A program made the position numbers and the translations under genes. A DNA stretch of 11,995 bases, taken from GCA-003244245 sp036378735. GTDB lineage: Bacteria; Actinomycetota; Actinomycetes; Mycobacteriales; Pseudonocardiaceae. Below, piece after piece: positions 1-6,775 of the stretch. Location: assembly GCA_036378735.1 (NCBI GenBank), contig DASUVX010000098.1:1-11995 (forward strand), given 5' to 3'. How positions within the stretch are numbered: the stretch's first letter is position 1; the number at the start of each line of letters is the position of its first letter. The notes below the pieces were generated by a model. It was not told the origin of the DNA. It saw only the letters and a program-made list of their open reading frames with translations, and searched no databases.

Positions 1-1491
1 CTGACGGTCTGGCCGCATGTGATCCTCACCGTTCTCGCGGCACGCGCGGTGGGGCGCCCGGTCAAGCTCGTCCTCACCCGCCCGGAGATGTTCACCGGCG
101 TCGGCCACCGCCCGAACACCGAGCAGACGATCAGGATCGGCGCGCAGCGCGAGGGCGAGCTGATGGCGATCGAGCATGTTTCGACCAACACCGTCGCGAT
201 CGAGCACGCCAGCGTCGAGCCGGTCACCGGCACTACCGTCCACGCGTACGCGTGTCCCAACGTCTCCACCCGCGACCAACAGCGGCGCCTGAACATCCCC
301 TTCCCAGGATGGATGCGCGCCCCCGGCGAGGCCCAGGGCAACTTCGCGCTCGAATCGGCCATCGACGAGCTGGCCCACGAGCTCGGCCTCGACCCACTCG
401 AGCTGCGGCTGCGCAACTACGCCGAGGTCCACCCGCCGTCGGGCCTGCCCTGGGCGAGCAAGGCGCTGCGCGACTGCTTCGAGGTGGGCGCCGAGCGGTT
501 CGGCTGGTCGCGCCGTGACCCGGAAGTGGGCTCGATGCGCGACGGCCACTGGGCGGTCGGGTACGGCGTCGCCGGGGTCAGCTACGTCTGGTGGCAGCTC
601 CGCTGCCAGGCGCGGGCGACCATCACCCGCGACGGGAACGCCGACGTCCGCAGCGCGGCGAGCGACCCCGGCACCGGCGCGAGGACGGTGATGCGCCAGC
701 TCGCCGGCGAACGACTCGGCCTGCCACTTGATCGCGTCCGCTTCGAGCTCGGCGACTCCGACATGCCCTGGTCCCCCGCAGCCGGCGGCTCCGGGCTCAC
801 CGCATCCCTCGGCAACGCCGTCCACGCAGCCTGCGACACGCTCCTGCAGCGGTTCCTCGACACCGTCACGGATGACGAGCTCTCGCCCCTGCGCGGCTGC
901 GCGCTCGGCGACGTGCGCGTCGCCGCCGGGCACATCCACCGCCGCGACGACCCGGGCGCGGGTGAGAGCTACACCGACATCCTTGCCCGCCACGGCCTGG
1001 ACACGCTCACCGCCGACGCGGAGGCCACACCGCCCAGCCAGGAAGGCAACGACCTGGCGCTGTCAGGACCCTTCGCGGCCAAGTTCGTCGAAGTCCGCGT
1101 CGACGAGGATCTCGGGCTCATCCGCGTCGCGCGCGTCACCACGGTCGTCGACGCCGGCCGGATCCTCAACGAGAAGACCGCCCGCAGCCAGATCATCGGC
1201 GGCACAATCGGCGGCATCGGTCACGCCCTGCTCGAAGAGGTCATCACAGACCCCACAACCGGACGCATCGCCAACGCCACGTTCGGCGACTACCTCGTGC
1301 CCGTCAACGCCGACATCCCCGACATCGACGTCGCCTTCGTCGGAAAACCTGACCCGCTCACACCCCTCGGAGCCAAGGGCGTCGGCGAGATCGGCCTCGT
1401 CGGCATCGCCGCCGCCGTCGCCAACGCCGTCCACCACGCCACCCGCCGCCGCATCCGCTCCCTCCCGATCACCCTCGACCGGCTGCTGTGA
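1..1491 (+). CDS. Xanthine dehydrogenase family molybdopterin-binding subunit, 5'-truncated
   Basis: This is the large, molybdenum-cofactor-binding subunit of a molybdenum hydroxylase, the class that hydroxylates purines, aldehydes or N-heterocycles. The frame is open from base 1, so 496 residues are seen. Full family members (PaoC/YagR type) run to roughly 700 or more, so about the first third lies outside the window. Visible marks are the PGWMRAPGEAQGNFALES stretch at residues about 102-119, a family signature near the cofactor, and the GAKGVGE motif at residues 457-463. The Glu of that motif (codon 1387-1389) matches the catalytic base of the family. The C-terminus ends normally (SLPITLDRLL, then TGA). 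In known operons the FAD and 2Fe-2S subunits sit upstream, and they are not visible here. Substrate cannot be assigned. The gene above it, not the SDR below, is its likely operon partner, because 317 bp separate it from the SDR. Confidence 0.93.
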   Translation: MTVWPHVILTVLAARAVGRPVKLVLTRPEMFTGVGHRPNTEQTIRIGAQREGELMAIEHVSTNTVAIEHASVEPVTGTTVHAYACPNVSTRDQQRRLNIPFPGWMRAPGEAQGNFALESAIDELAHELGLDPLELRLRNYAEVHPPSGLPWASKALRDCFEVGAERFGWSRRDPEVGSMRDGHWAVGYGVAGVSYVWWQLRCQARATITRDGNADVRSAASDPGTGARTVMRQLAGERLGLPLDRVRFELGDSDMPWSPAAGGSGLTASLGNAVHAACDTLLQRFLDTVTDDELSPLRGCALGDVRVAAGHIHRRDDPGAGESYTDILARHGLDTLTADAEATPPSQEGNDLALSGPFAAKFVEVRVDEDLGLIRVARVTTVVDAGRILNEKTARSQIIGGTIGGIGHALLEEVITDPTTGRIANATFGDYLVPVNADIPDIDVAFVGKPDPLTPLGAKGVGEIGLVGIAAAVANAVHHATRRRIRSLPITLDRLL

Positions 1492-1808
1492 TCCGGTGAC
1501 CGGAAGTCATCGACAGCAATGCTGCGGCCAACCGCATCCGGGCCCGGGTGGAGGCGCGGAACAGGTCCGCGCCGATCACCGCGCGACCGGCGGCCGCTGT
1601 CAAGGGCTTCCCCGACCGGGCGCCGTGCCCGACCATTGAGAGCGGCTGGCGGGAGGGCGCTGACACCGCGCCGGCCCGGCTAGACAACGTGACACCTATC
1701 TGAATCTCAGCGGGCTGAATTTCAGCGGGCTCGTCCGGGACTGCCCGCAGCAGGCTGCCGTCGAAGTCCGGCTCGCGACTGGCGATCTACCGCGCTGAGG
1801 AGTCCGTT
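1492..1808. other. Gene-free interval between the molybdenum hydroxylase and SDR genes
   Basis: No convincing gene is present in these 317 bases. Reading frames through 1500-1690 are open in more than one direction, as expected from GC content, but give low-complexity Arg/Pro/Ala-rich peptides. A short palindrome CCGGTGACCGG lies at 1493-1503 just after the upstream stop; it has no T-tract and is too short for a confident terminator. The notable element is the tandem palindromic repeat at 1700-1729. The SDR ribosome binding site GAGGAG is at 1797-1802. Confidence 0.6.
1700..1729. repeat. Tandem 15-bp repeat, each copy nearly palindromic
   Basis: CTGAATCTCAGCGGG (1700-1714) is followed directly by CTGAATTTCAGCGGG (1715-1729), with one mismatch. 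The second copy contains CTGAA-T-TTCAG, a perfect 5-bp inverted repeat around one base; the first copy is the same with one changed base. The pair lies 80-109 bases upstream of the SDR start. It could be a regulator binding site or the terminal repeats of a lost insertion sequence, since some IS families carry repeated short units at their ends. The sequence alone does not decide. Confidence 0.6.
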
Positions 1809-2597
1809 ATGGATTTGAACCTGTCCGGCAAGGTGGCCGTCGTGACCGGGGCCAGCAGGGGAATCGGCCTGGCTATCACCCAAGCGTTGGCGGCGGAGGG
1901 GACCAGCGTGGCGGCAGGAGCGCGAGCCGGCAGCGACGAGCTGTTCGAGCTTGCCACCCGATCCGCGGTGCACCCGGTGCTGGTGGATCTGACCACGCCA
2001 GACGGCCCCGACCGCCTGATCGAGGAGGCCGTCGGCACGTTTGGTGGGCTAGACATTCTGGTCAACAATGTTGGTGCGGTACGCCCGCGGCTTGACGGGT
2101 TTTTGGCGCTGACCGATGACGACTGGGACTGGGCGCTGACGATCAATTTTCTGGCAGCGGTCCGCACCACCCGTGCCGCGCTGCCGCATCTGCTCGACCG
2201 GGCGCCGGCCACGATCGTCACCGTCAGCTCGGTCAACGCGTTCCTGCCGGATCCGGCGGTGATCGACTACAGCGCGGCCAAGGGGGCGTTGACCAACTTC
2301 TGCAAGTCGTTGTCGAAGGAGTTCGGCCCGCAAGGGGTGCGGGTCAACACCGTCAGTCCCGGGCCGGTCGAGACGGATCTGTGGCTTGGTGACCACGGGG
2401 TAGCCGCCACCGTTGCCAAGGACACGGACAGCCATCCCGACGAGGTCGCAAAGCAGGCCGTCGCCGACACGTCGACGGGCCGCTTCACCCACCCGCAGGA
2501 AGTGGCCGATCTGGTCATGTTGCTGGCCAGCGAACGGGCCGGCAACATCACCGGCGCCGACATCGTCATCGACGGCGGGTTGATCAAGACCCTCTAA
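1809..2597 (+). CDS. SDR family NAD(P)-dependent oxidoreductase
   Basis: This is a classical short-chain dehydrogenase/reductase of 262 aa, a usual length for a cytosolic SDR that oxidises or reduces an alcohol or ketone. The Rossmann cofactor motif TGASRGIG is at residues 13-20 and the NNVG motif at 86-89. The catalytic set is Asn113, Ser141, Tyr154 and Lys158 (YSAAK). The SPG element after strand 6 is at 183-185 and the C-terminal ITGADIVIDGG is at about 247-257. The ATG is supported by GAGGAG at 1797-1802, six bases upstream. Position 40 is Ala, in an ARAGSDE context with no obvious acidic NAD-determining residue right at the end of strand 2, so NADP preference is possible but not certain. 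The substrate is unknown. It converges with the hydrolase, with 31 bases between the stops. Confidence 0.95.
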   Translation: MDLNLSGKVAVVTGASRGIGLAITQALAAEGTSVAAGARAGSDELFELATRSAVHPVLVDLTTPDGPDRLIEEAVGTFGGLDILVNNVGAVRPRLDGFLALTDDDWDWALTINFLAAVRTTRAALPHLLDRAPATIVTVSSVNAFLPDPAVIDYSAAKGALTNFCKSLSKEFGPQGVRVNTVSPGPVETDLWLGDHGVAATVAKDTDSHPDEVAKQAVADTSTGRFTHPQEVADLVMLLASERAGNITGADIVIDGGLIKTL

Positions 2598-2628
2598 TGC
2601 CGGCTCCCGCGGGCAGTTCGCACCGCCC

Positions 2629-3444
2629 TCAGACGAGCACTCCGCGCAGCCAGTCGTCGATCGCGGCAGCGACCTGCTCCCAGCCCTCACCGACCACAAA
2701 CAGGTGCGGCCGCTCTGCGAACTCCAGGTAATCGGTCTTGGCGGGTGAGTGCTCGTATTTTTTGTACTGCGCTCGGGATACAGATGCCGGTACCGTGTGG
2801 TCTTGGTCTGCACCCACGATCAGAAGCGGCGCCCGCTCGCCGTTTGTAAAATGCAGTTCAGTGGGCGGATGCAGGTGAAAGTTTGCAAAACCCGCCTCGT
2901 AGAAGATCTGACCGGTCTCCGGGACGGCGTAGCGCCCATACGCCGCAGCGGCCTCCTCAGCCGAAAACGTATTGACGAAGCCATAGGTGAACTCCTCGGG
3001 AGTCAACGTCACCACCCCATGCCACTTCGATGGATGCGCCAAAGCGGGAGAAGCGGCCTTGAGCGAGGAAAACGGCAACACGAGGATGCCCTTGGGAGGC
3101 GCCGGGCTCAACGCGACACCCGCGCGACCCCAACCGCGGTCGAGCAACACCTCGACGATCAACCCACCGAAGGAATGGCCGATGAGCACCGGCGGTTGGC
3201 CCAGCTCACGGATCAGCCCCTCGTAATGGTCGACGATCTCGGCCAGGCCCAGCCCCGCCAAGTCCTCGGCGTGCTCGCGCAGCTGCTCAACCGTGCCCTG
3301 CTTGCGCGGCCACTCCGGAGCAGACACAGCGAAGCCGCCCTTGTCGAAGTAGTCAGCGAAATTCTCCCAACTCTGCGACGACAGCCAAGCCCCATGAATC
3401 AGCATCAGCGGGATTCGATCGCTATCAGGACGGATACTTTCCAC
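2629..3444 (-). CDS. Alpha/beta hydrolase
   Basis: This is an alpha/beta-hydrolase-fold enzyme of 271 aa, of the soluble esterase, lipase or haloperoxidase-like kind. The oxyanion-hole HGAW is at residues 17-20 and the nucleophile elbow GHSFGG at 89-94 (Ser91). The likely acid is Asp215 in GADQDHTVP, and the catalytic His is His247 in ERPHL. The full triad is present, so the enzyme should be active. The start is GTG (3442-3444 on the minus strand), supported by AGGAGA at 3452-3457, seven bases upstream. No signal peptide is seen. Its 5' end faces the DUF1345 gene across a divergent promoter region. Its last 25 bases match a short stretch at 6576-6600 in 22 of 25 positions, including 16 identical in a row. 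The substrate cannot be told from sequence. Confidence 0.93.
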   Translation of the reverse strand: MESIRPDSDRIPLMLIHGAWLSSQSWENFADYFDKGGFAVSAPEWPRKQGTVEQLREHAEDLAGLGLAEIVDHYEGLIRELGQPPVLIGHSFGGLIVEVLLDRGWGRAGVALSPAPPKGILVLPFSSLKAASPALAHPSKWHGVVTLTPEEFTYGFVNTFSAEEAAAAYGRYAVPETGQIFYEAGFANFHLHPPTELHFTNGERAPLLIVGADQDHTVPASVSRAQYKKYEHSPAKTDYLEFAERPHLFVVGEGWEQVAAAIDDWLRGVLV

Positions 3445-3653
3445 GGCGATATCTCCTGTTCAGTTCCAGGCCAGCGGGCGACGCCGCGGTAGTCACCGTT
3501 GACACCGCACCACGCACAGGCGGGGAGCGCGTGCTTATTGTGGACCACCCACAGGCCACGGCAGGACCATTTACTCACCAACATGCGCAGATCGAAGCTG
3601 TTCACCCGCTTACGCTCAGCTCCCATCGTTGTACACGGCTGAGGAGGCCGATC
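3445..3653. promoter_or_regulatory. Divergent intergenic region, hydrolase (-) and DUF1345 (+)
   Basis: This 209-base region sits between two divergent genes and must hold promoters for both. A perfect TTGACA occurs at 3499-3504 (+) and a TANNNT-type TATTGT at 3536-3541, but they are 31 bases apart, too far to form one promoter. I therefore name no promoter. The strong ribosome binding site GAGGAGG at 3641-3647 belongs to the mini-ORF at 3654. Confidence 0.45.
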
Positions 3654-3680
3654 GTGACGAGAGGCGAAGGGACCACGTGA
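3654..3680 (+). CDS. Eight-codon mini-ORF coupled to DUF1345 gene (putative leader peptide)
   Basis: GTG at 3654 opens an 8-codon frame, MTRGEGTT, ending in TGA at 3678-3680. It has the best Shine-Dalgarno of the region, GAGGAGG at 3641-3647, six bases before the GTG. The stop overlaps the GTG start of the DUF1345 gene in the arrangement GTGA (3677-3680), the classic layout for translational coupling. The peptide has no run of one amino acid, so ribosome-stalling attenuation is not indicated. The alternative is that the strong site is chance and that DUF1345 starts independently. Confidence 0.4.
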   Translation: MTRGEGTT

Positions 3681-4348
3681 CACCTCAATTCGACGGCCCG
3701 ACACGCAACGCCCGCAGCGGGATGTCGGCACGCCTGGAGGTGGCGGTCTCGGTGGTAATCGGGGTGGCCGCGGCTGTCCCGGTCATCGTGGTGGGCTCAG
3801 TGCCGCTGGGACTGCTGGTGGGCTGGGACCTCACCTCGCTGATCTACATCATCTGGTTGGCGACCAAGATTCGACACCGCGACGCGCACTACACCGCCCA
3901 ACGCGCCACCACCATTGACCCGGACCGGGCCCTCACCGATCTGCTTTTGCTCAGTGCAGCGGTAGCCAGCCTGGTCGCGGTCGGATTCGTGCTGGCCCGG
4001 GCCGCACAGACACACGGAACGGAGGAGTTGCTGCGGGTCGGGCTCGGGCTTGCCTCGGTCGTGATCTCCTGGACCCTCGTGCACACCGTATACACCCTCC
4101 GCTACGCGCAGCTGTACTACACCGGGGAGGAGGGCGGCATCGACTTCAACCAGCCTGACCCGCCGACCTACACCGACTTCGGCTACCTCGCCTTCACCAT
4201 CGGCATGACCTTCCAGGTATCGGACACCCCGCTGCGCAGTAGGGTCATCCGGCAGACCGCGCTGCGGCACGCCCTGCTGTCATACCTGTTCGGCACCGGC
4301 ATCCTCGCTACCACGGTCAATCTGGTCGCAAGCCTCAGTAGCAGGTAA
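3677..4348 (+). CDS. DUF1345 domain-containing integral membrane protein
   Basis: This 223-aa protein matches the DUF1345 family in length and pattern. Likely membrane segments are at about 22-40, 46-63, 85-108, 120-145, 165-182 and 197-220. The diagnostic stretch is YTDFGYLAFTIGMTFQVSDT at 165-184, between the fourth segment and the end. The family is of unknown function. The GTG at 3677 is chosen because GAAGGGA (3666-3672) precedes it and the mini-ORF stop overlaps it. A TTG 16 codons upstream (3629) is in frame but lacks a binding site and would add a charged, non-membrane extension. It stands alone between a divergent promoter region and the hydrolase fragment at 4379. The downstream transporter is on the same strand 231 bases away and could share a transcript. 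Confidence 0.88.
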   Translation: MTPQFDGPTRNARSGMSARLEVAVSVVIGVAAAVPVIVVGSVPLGLLVGWDLTSLIYIIWLATKIRHRDAHYTAQRATTIDPDRALTDLLLLSAAVASLVAVGFVLARAAQTHGTEELLRVGLGLASVVISWTLVHTVYTLRYAQLYYTGEEGGIDFNQPDPPTYTDFGYLAFTIGMTFQVSDTPLRSRVIRQTALRHALLSYLFGTGILATTVNLVASLSSR

Positions 4349-4378
4349 GGCCTGTGTTCTGGTCCTCACATTCGTCAC

Positions 4379-4459
4379 GGTGGGGGCGGTCCGCACAACA
4401 TCACGTGGACGTTCCCGAAGGTCATCTACCCGGCATTGCTCGACTTCCTCAAGAACTGA
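4379..4459 (+). pseudogene. 3' fragment of an alpha/beta hydrolase gene
   Basis: The frame ending in TGA at 4457-4459 reads GGGGPHNITWTFPKV then IYPALLDFLKN. This resembles the C-terminal end of chloroperoxidase-like alpha/beta hydrolases, where the catalytic His sits in a G-x-PH-x(2-3)-W/S-T/H context (here His in GPHN) followed by a short helix. Nothing upstream in this frame resembles the rest of such an enzyme; the DUF1345 gene ends at 4348. I read it as a remnant left after a deletion or insertion. The rest of the interval, 4460-4566, shows nothing I can name. Confidence 0.55.
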
Positions 4460-4579
4460 GCCGCTCGGGAGGGCTGCGCAGCAGCGACGCCAAGCTGGCG
4501 ATGAGAGGCTTCGGTATCAGCAGATCAGGCATGTATTGCGCTCTGCATCGGGTGAAGGCGGTTGTGAAAGGACGGTGGG

Positions 4580-6559
4580 ATGAGCGTATCTCGGGGAAAG
4601 CTGCCGCCGGTGACGCCGAGCATGTCCGCCCTTACACCTGCCTCGCAGCATCGGCTCATCCAGTGGTTACTCCATTACCGGGTGGAATCCATTCCTGGCC
4701 CGGCGGCGAAGGAGACGCATCACGAGGAGCACCCGTGGTGGAAGGTGATGTGCCTGACGGGAGTGGACTACTTTTCCACGCTGGGCTATCTGCCCGGCAT
4801 CGCCGCGCTGGCCGCCGGAGCGGTGTCACCGCTGGCCACGTTGCTGATTGTGTTGCTGACCCTGTTCGGGATGCTGCCGATGTACCGGCGGGTGGCGGCG
4901 GAGAGTCCCCATGGGCAGGGTTCGATCGCCATGCTGGAGCGGCTGCTGCCGTTTTGGCGGGGGAAGTTCTTCGTCTTGACATTGCTGGGCTTCGTCGCGA
5001 CGTCTTGGATCATCACAATCACCCTGTCGTCGGCGGATGCCACCGCACACTTCATCGAGAACCCGTTCGCGCCGGACTTTCTCACCGATCAGCAGGTTCT
5101 GATCACTGTGGCGCTGCTGGTGGTGCTTGGTGCGGTGTTCCTGGTGGGCTTTCGCGAGGCGGTCCGGGTGGCGGTGCCGCTGGTGGCGGTATATCTCCTG
5201 TTGAACGCGGTGGTCGTGGTGGTCGGGGTAGTGCAGAGCATCGGCAAGCCGGTCGTGGTGCAGCGGTGGCTGGAGGCCCTGCTGAGCAGCGGCGACCTTG
5301 GCACCATAGCTCTGACGGCCTTGCTGGTGTTTCCTCGGCTGGTGCTGGGTCTGTCCGGGTTCGAGACGGGGGTCAGCATGATGCCGCTGGTCCACGCCGA
5401 CGGTCAGGACGAGCAGGAGCGCCTGCGCAACCGCATCGCCAACACTCGCAAGCTGCTGACCCTCGCCGCCCTGATCATGAGCGGCTACCTCATCACCACC
5501 AGCTTTATCACGACGGTTCTCGTCCCGCCGGCGGAGTTCAAGGCAGGAGGTCAGGCCAACGGTCGCGCGCTGGCCTATCTCGCTCACGAGTTCCTGGGCG
5601 ACGCCTTCGGGACGGCCTATGACCTCAGCTCGATCCTCATCCTCTGGTTCGCCGGTGCGTCCGCGATGGCCGGCTTGATTAACATTGTGCCGCGCTATCT
5701 GCCCGATTACGGGATGGCCCCAGAGTGGGCGCGCGCGGTGCGGCCGGTTGTGCTGGTCTACACGACCGTAGCGATCGTGATAACAATCTTGTTCCGCGCG
5801 GACGTGAATGCCCAGGCCGGCGCCTACGCCACGGGCATCCTGGCCATGATGGTGTCCGCCGCGTTCGCGGTGACCGTGTCCGCCCGGCAACGTCGACAAC
5901 CACGCGCGGTTTTTGGATTCGGGCTGCTCACGCTGATCTTCGCGTACGCGCTGGTGGCGAACGTCATCGAAAAGCCGGACGGCATCGTGATCTCCTTGGC
6001 TTTCATCTCCGGAATTGTCGTCATCTCGCTGGTCTCGAGACTGAGCCGCACGACCGAGCTGCGCGCCGACGACATTGAATTCGACGACCTCGCCGCCCAG
6101 TTCATCCGGAACAGCTGCGAGCACGGAGAGCTCCATATCATTGCGAACAAGCGTCAGGCGGGCGACCTCGCGGAATACCGAGACAAGGAGCGGGAGCAAC
6201 GAGACCTCAACCCGATCCCGCCGCGCGCCCCGGTCGCTTTCCTGGAAGTCGACGTGAGCGACCCATCAGAATTCTCGCAAGTGCTCCACGTGCGTGGCGT
6301 CGACGTTGGCGGGCATCGGGTCCTCCGTACGCAGAGCCCGGCGGTCCCTAATGCCCTCGCCGCGATCATGCTCCGGATTCGCGACGAGACCGGTGTGCGC
6401 CCACATCTGCACTTCCAATGGTCAGAAGGCAACCCGCTCGCGCACCTACTGCGGTACATCCTGTTTGGGCAGGGGGAGACCGCGCCGATCACCCGCGAGG
6501 TACTCCGCGAAGCGGAGAAGGACATCGCCCGCCGCCCCGTGGTCCACGTAGGCGGCTGA
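4580..6559 (+). CDS. APC/KUP-superfamily transporter with soluble C-terminal tail (putative K+ or amino acid uptake)
   Basis: This 659-aa secondary transporter has about twelve membrane segments between residues 55 and 487, then a hydrophilic tail of about 170 residues (490-659). General annotation would be APC family amino acid permease. Two details fit the potassium-transporting KUP/KimA branch. TM1 reads GVDYFSTLGYLPG, placing Asp63 and Tyr70 seven apart, as in the Kup GDIGTSPLY motif and the KimA first helix. The sixth segment reads GLSGFETGVS with Glu262, like the T-G-V-E-A motif of KimA. A cytoplasmic C-terminal domain also fits that branch. Substrate remains an inference; amino acids are the alternative. 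The ATG at 4580 has AAAGGA at 4567-4572, seven bases upstream. An in-frame ATG 14 codons later (4622) lacks a good site. The N-terminal 50 residues are soluble. Confidence 0.88.
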   Translation: MSVSRGKLPPVTPSMSALTPASQHRLIQWLLHYRVESIPGPAAKETHHEEHPWWKVMCLTGVDYFSTLGYLPGIAALAAGAVSPLATLLIVLLTLFGMLPMYRRVAAESPHGQGSIAMLERLLPFWRGKFFVLTLLGFVATSWIITITLSSADATAHFIENPFAPDFLTDQQVLITVALLVVLGAVFLVGFREAVRVAVPLVAVYLLLNAVVVVVGVVQSIGKPVVVQRWLEALLSSGDLGTIALTALLVFPRLVLGLSGFETGVSMMPLVHADGQDEQERLRNRIANTRKLLTLAALIMSGYLITTSFITTVLVPPAEFKAGGQANGRALAYLAHEFLGDAFGTAYDLSSILILWFAGASAMAGLINIVPRYLPDYGMAPEWARAVRPVVLVYTTVAIVITILFRADVNAQAGAYATGILAMMVSAAFAVTVSARQRRQPRAVFGFGLLTLIFAYALVANVIEKPDGIVISLAFISGIVVISLVSRLSRTTELRADDIEFDDLAAQFIRNSCEHGELHIIANKRQAGDLAEYRDKEREQRDLNPIPPRAPVAFLEVDVSDPSEFSQVLHVRGVDVGGHRVLRTQSPAVPNALAAIMLRIRDETGVRPHLHFQWSEGNPLAHLLRYILFGQGETAPITREVLREAEKDIARRPVVHVGG

Positions 6560-6575
6560 CCCCGCCCCAGTCGTG

Positions 6576-6600
6576 TCAGACGAGCACTCCGGTGAGCCAG
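6576..6600 (-). pseudogene. 3'-end remnant similar to the alpha/beta hydrolase at 2629-3444
   Basis: Read on the minus strand, this stretch ends ...RRWLTGVLV then TGA at 6578-6576, against ...DDWLRGVLV and stop in the intact hydrolase. The DNA is identical over 16 bases (2629-2644 against 6576-6591) and matches 22 of 25 overall. The frame further upstream (6601-6650) no longer resembles the hydrolase. It is best read as the stub of a second hydrolase copy, or a small recombination scar. Chance is possible for so short a match. Confidence 0.4.
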
Positions 6601-6698
6601 CGCCGGCGCGGGGCAGTGCGCTCCATCGCCGACGTGATCCAGACGCTGGGCGACCCGGGTCGGCAGCTGTAGTACGGCCACCCTAATGGTCAAGACCT

Positions 6699-6775
6699 TA
6701 TGATTTACGCGGCGCAGAAACGCCGCCCGGCATGAGAGTAGATGCAAATGCAACATTGATGCATCCGAGGGGATT
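6699..6775 (+). promoter_or_regulatory. Probable promoter and 5' leader of the MFS gene, with hairpin and ATGCA repeats
   Basis: An AT-richer stretch precedes the exporter gene. TATGAT (6699-6704) is a plausible -10 box, though no good -35 lies at the right distance. Just after it, GCGGCG-CAGAAA-CGCCGC (6709-6726) forms a 6-bp hairpin. Then come two direct copies of ATGCAA (6742-6753) and the 8-bp palindrome GATGCATC (6758-6765), which together look like an operator. The ribosome binding element GAGG is at 6767-6770. Drug exporters of this type are often controlled by a TetR or MarR repressor, but none is encoded in the window. Confidence 0.4.

Noticed and set aside
2598..2628. Possible bidirectional terminator between SDR and hydrolase
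   Set aside because: The palindrome CCCGCGGG and the TGCC/GGCA arms are too short, and no T-tract is present on either strand.
3405..3731. 108-aa minus-strand frame across the hydrolase/DUF1345 divergent region, with a Cys-x2-Cys
   Set aside because: It overlaps the starts of both supported genes, has no binding site and no recognisable family.
4354..5622. 422-aa open frame on the plus strand overlapping the transporter gene
   Set aside because: It is out of frame with the well-supported transporter, gives Gly/Arg/Ala-rich low-complexity sequence and has no recognisable domain; it is a shadow of GC-rich coding sequence.
4826..6199. 457-aa open frame on the minus strand opposite the transporter gene
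   Set aside because: It is antisense to a conserved membrane protein and rich in His, Gln and Arg without motifs; it is a GC-driven shadow frame.
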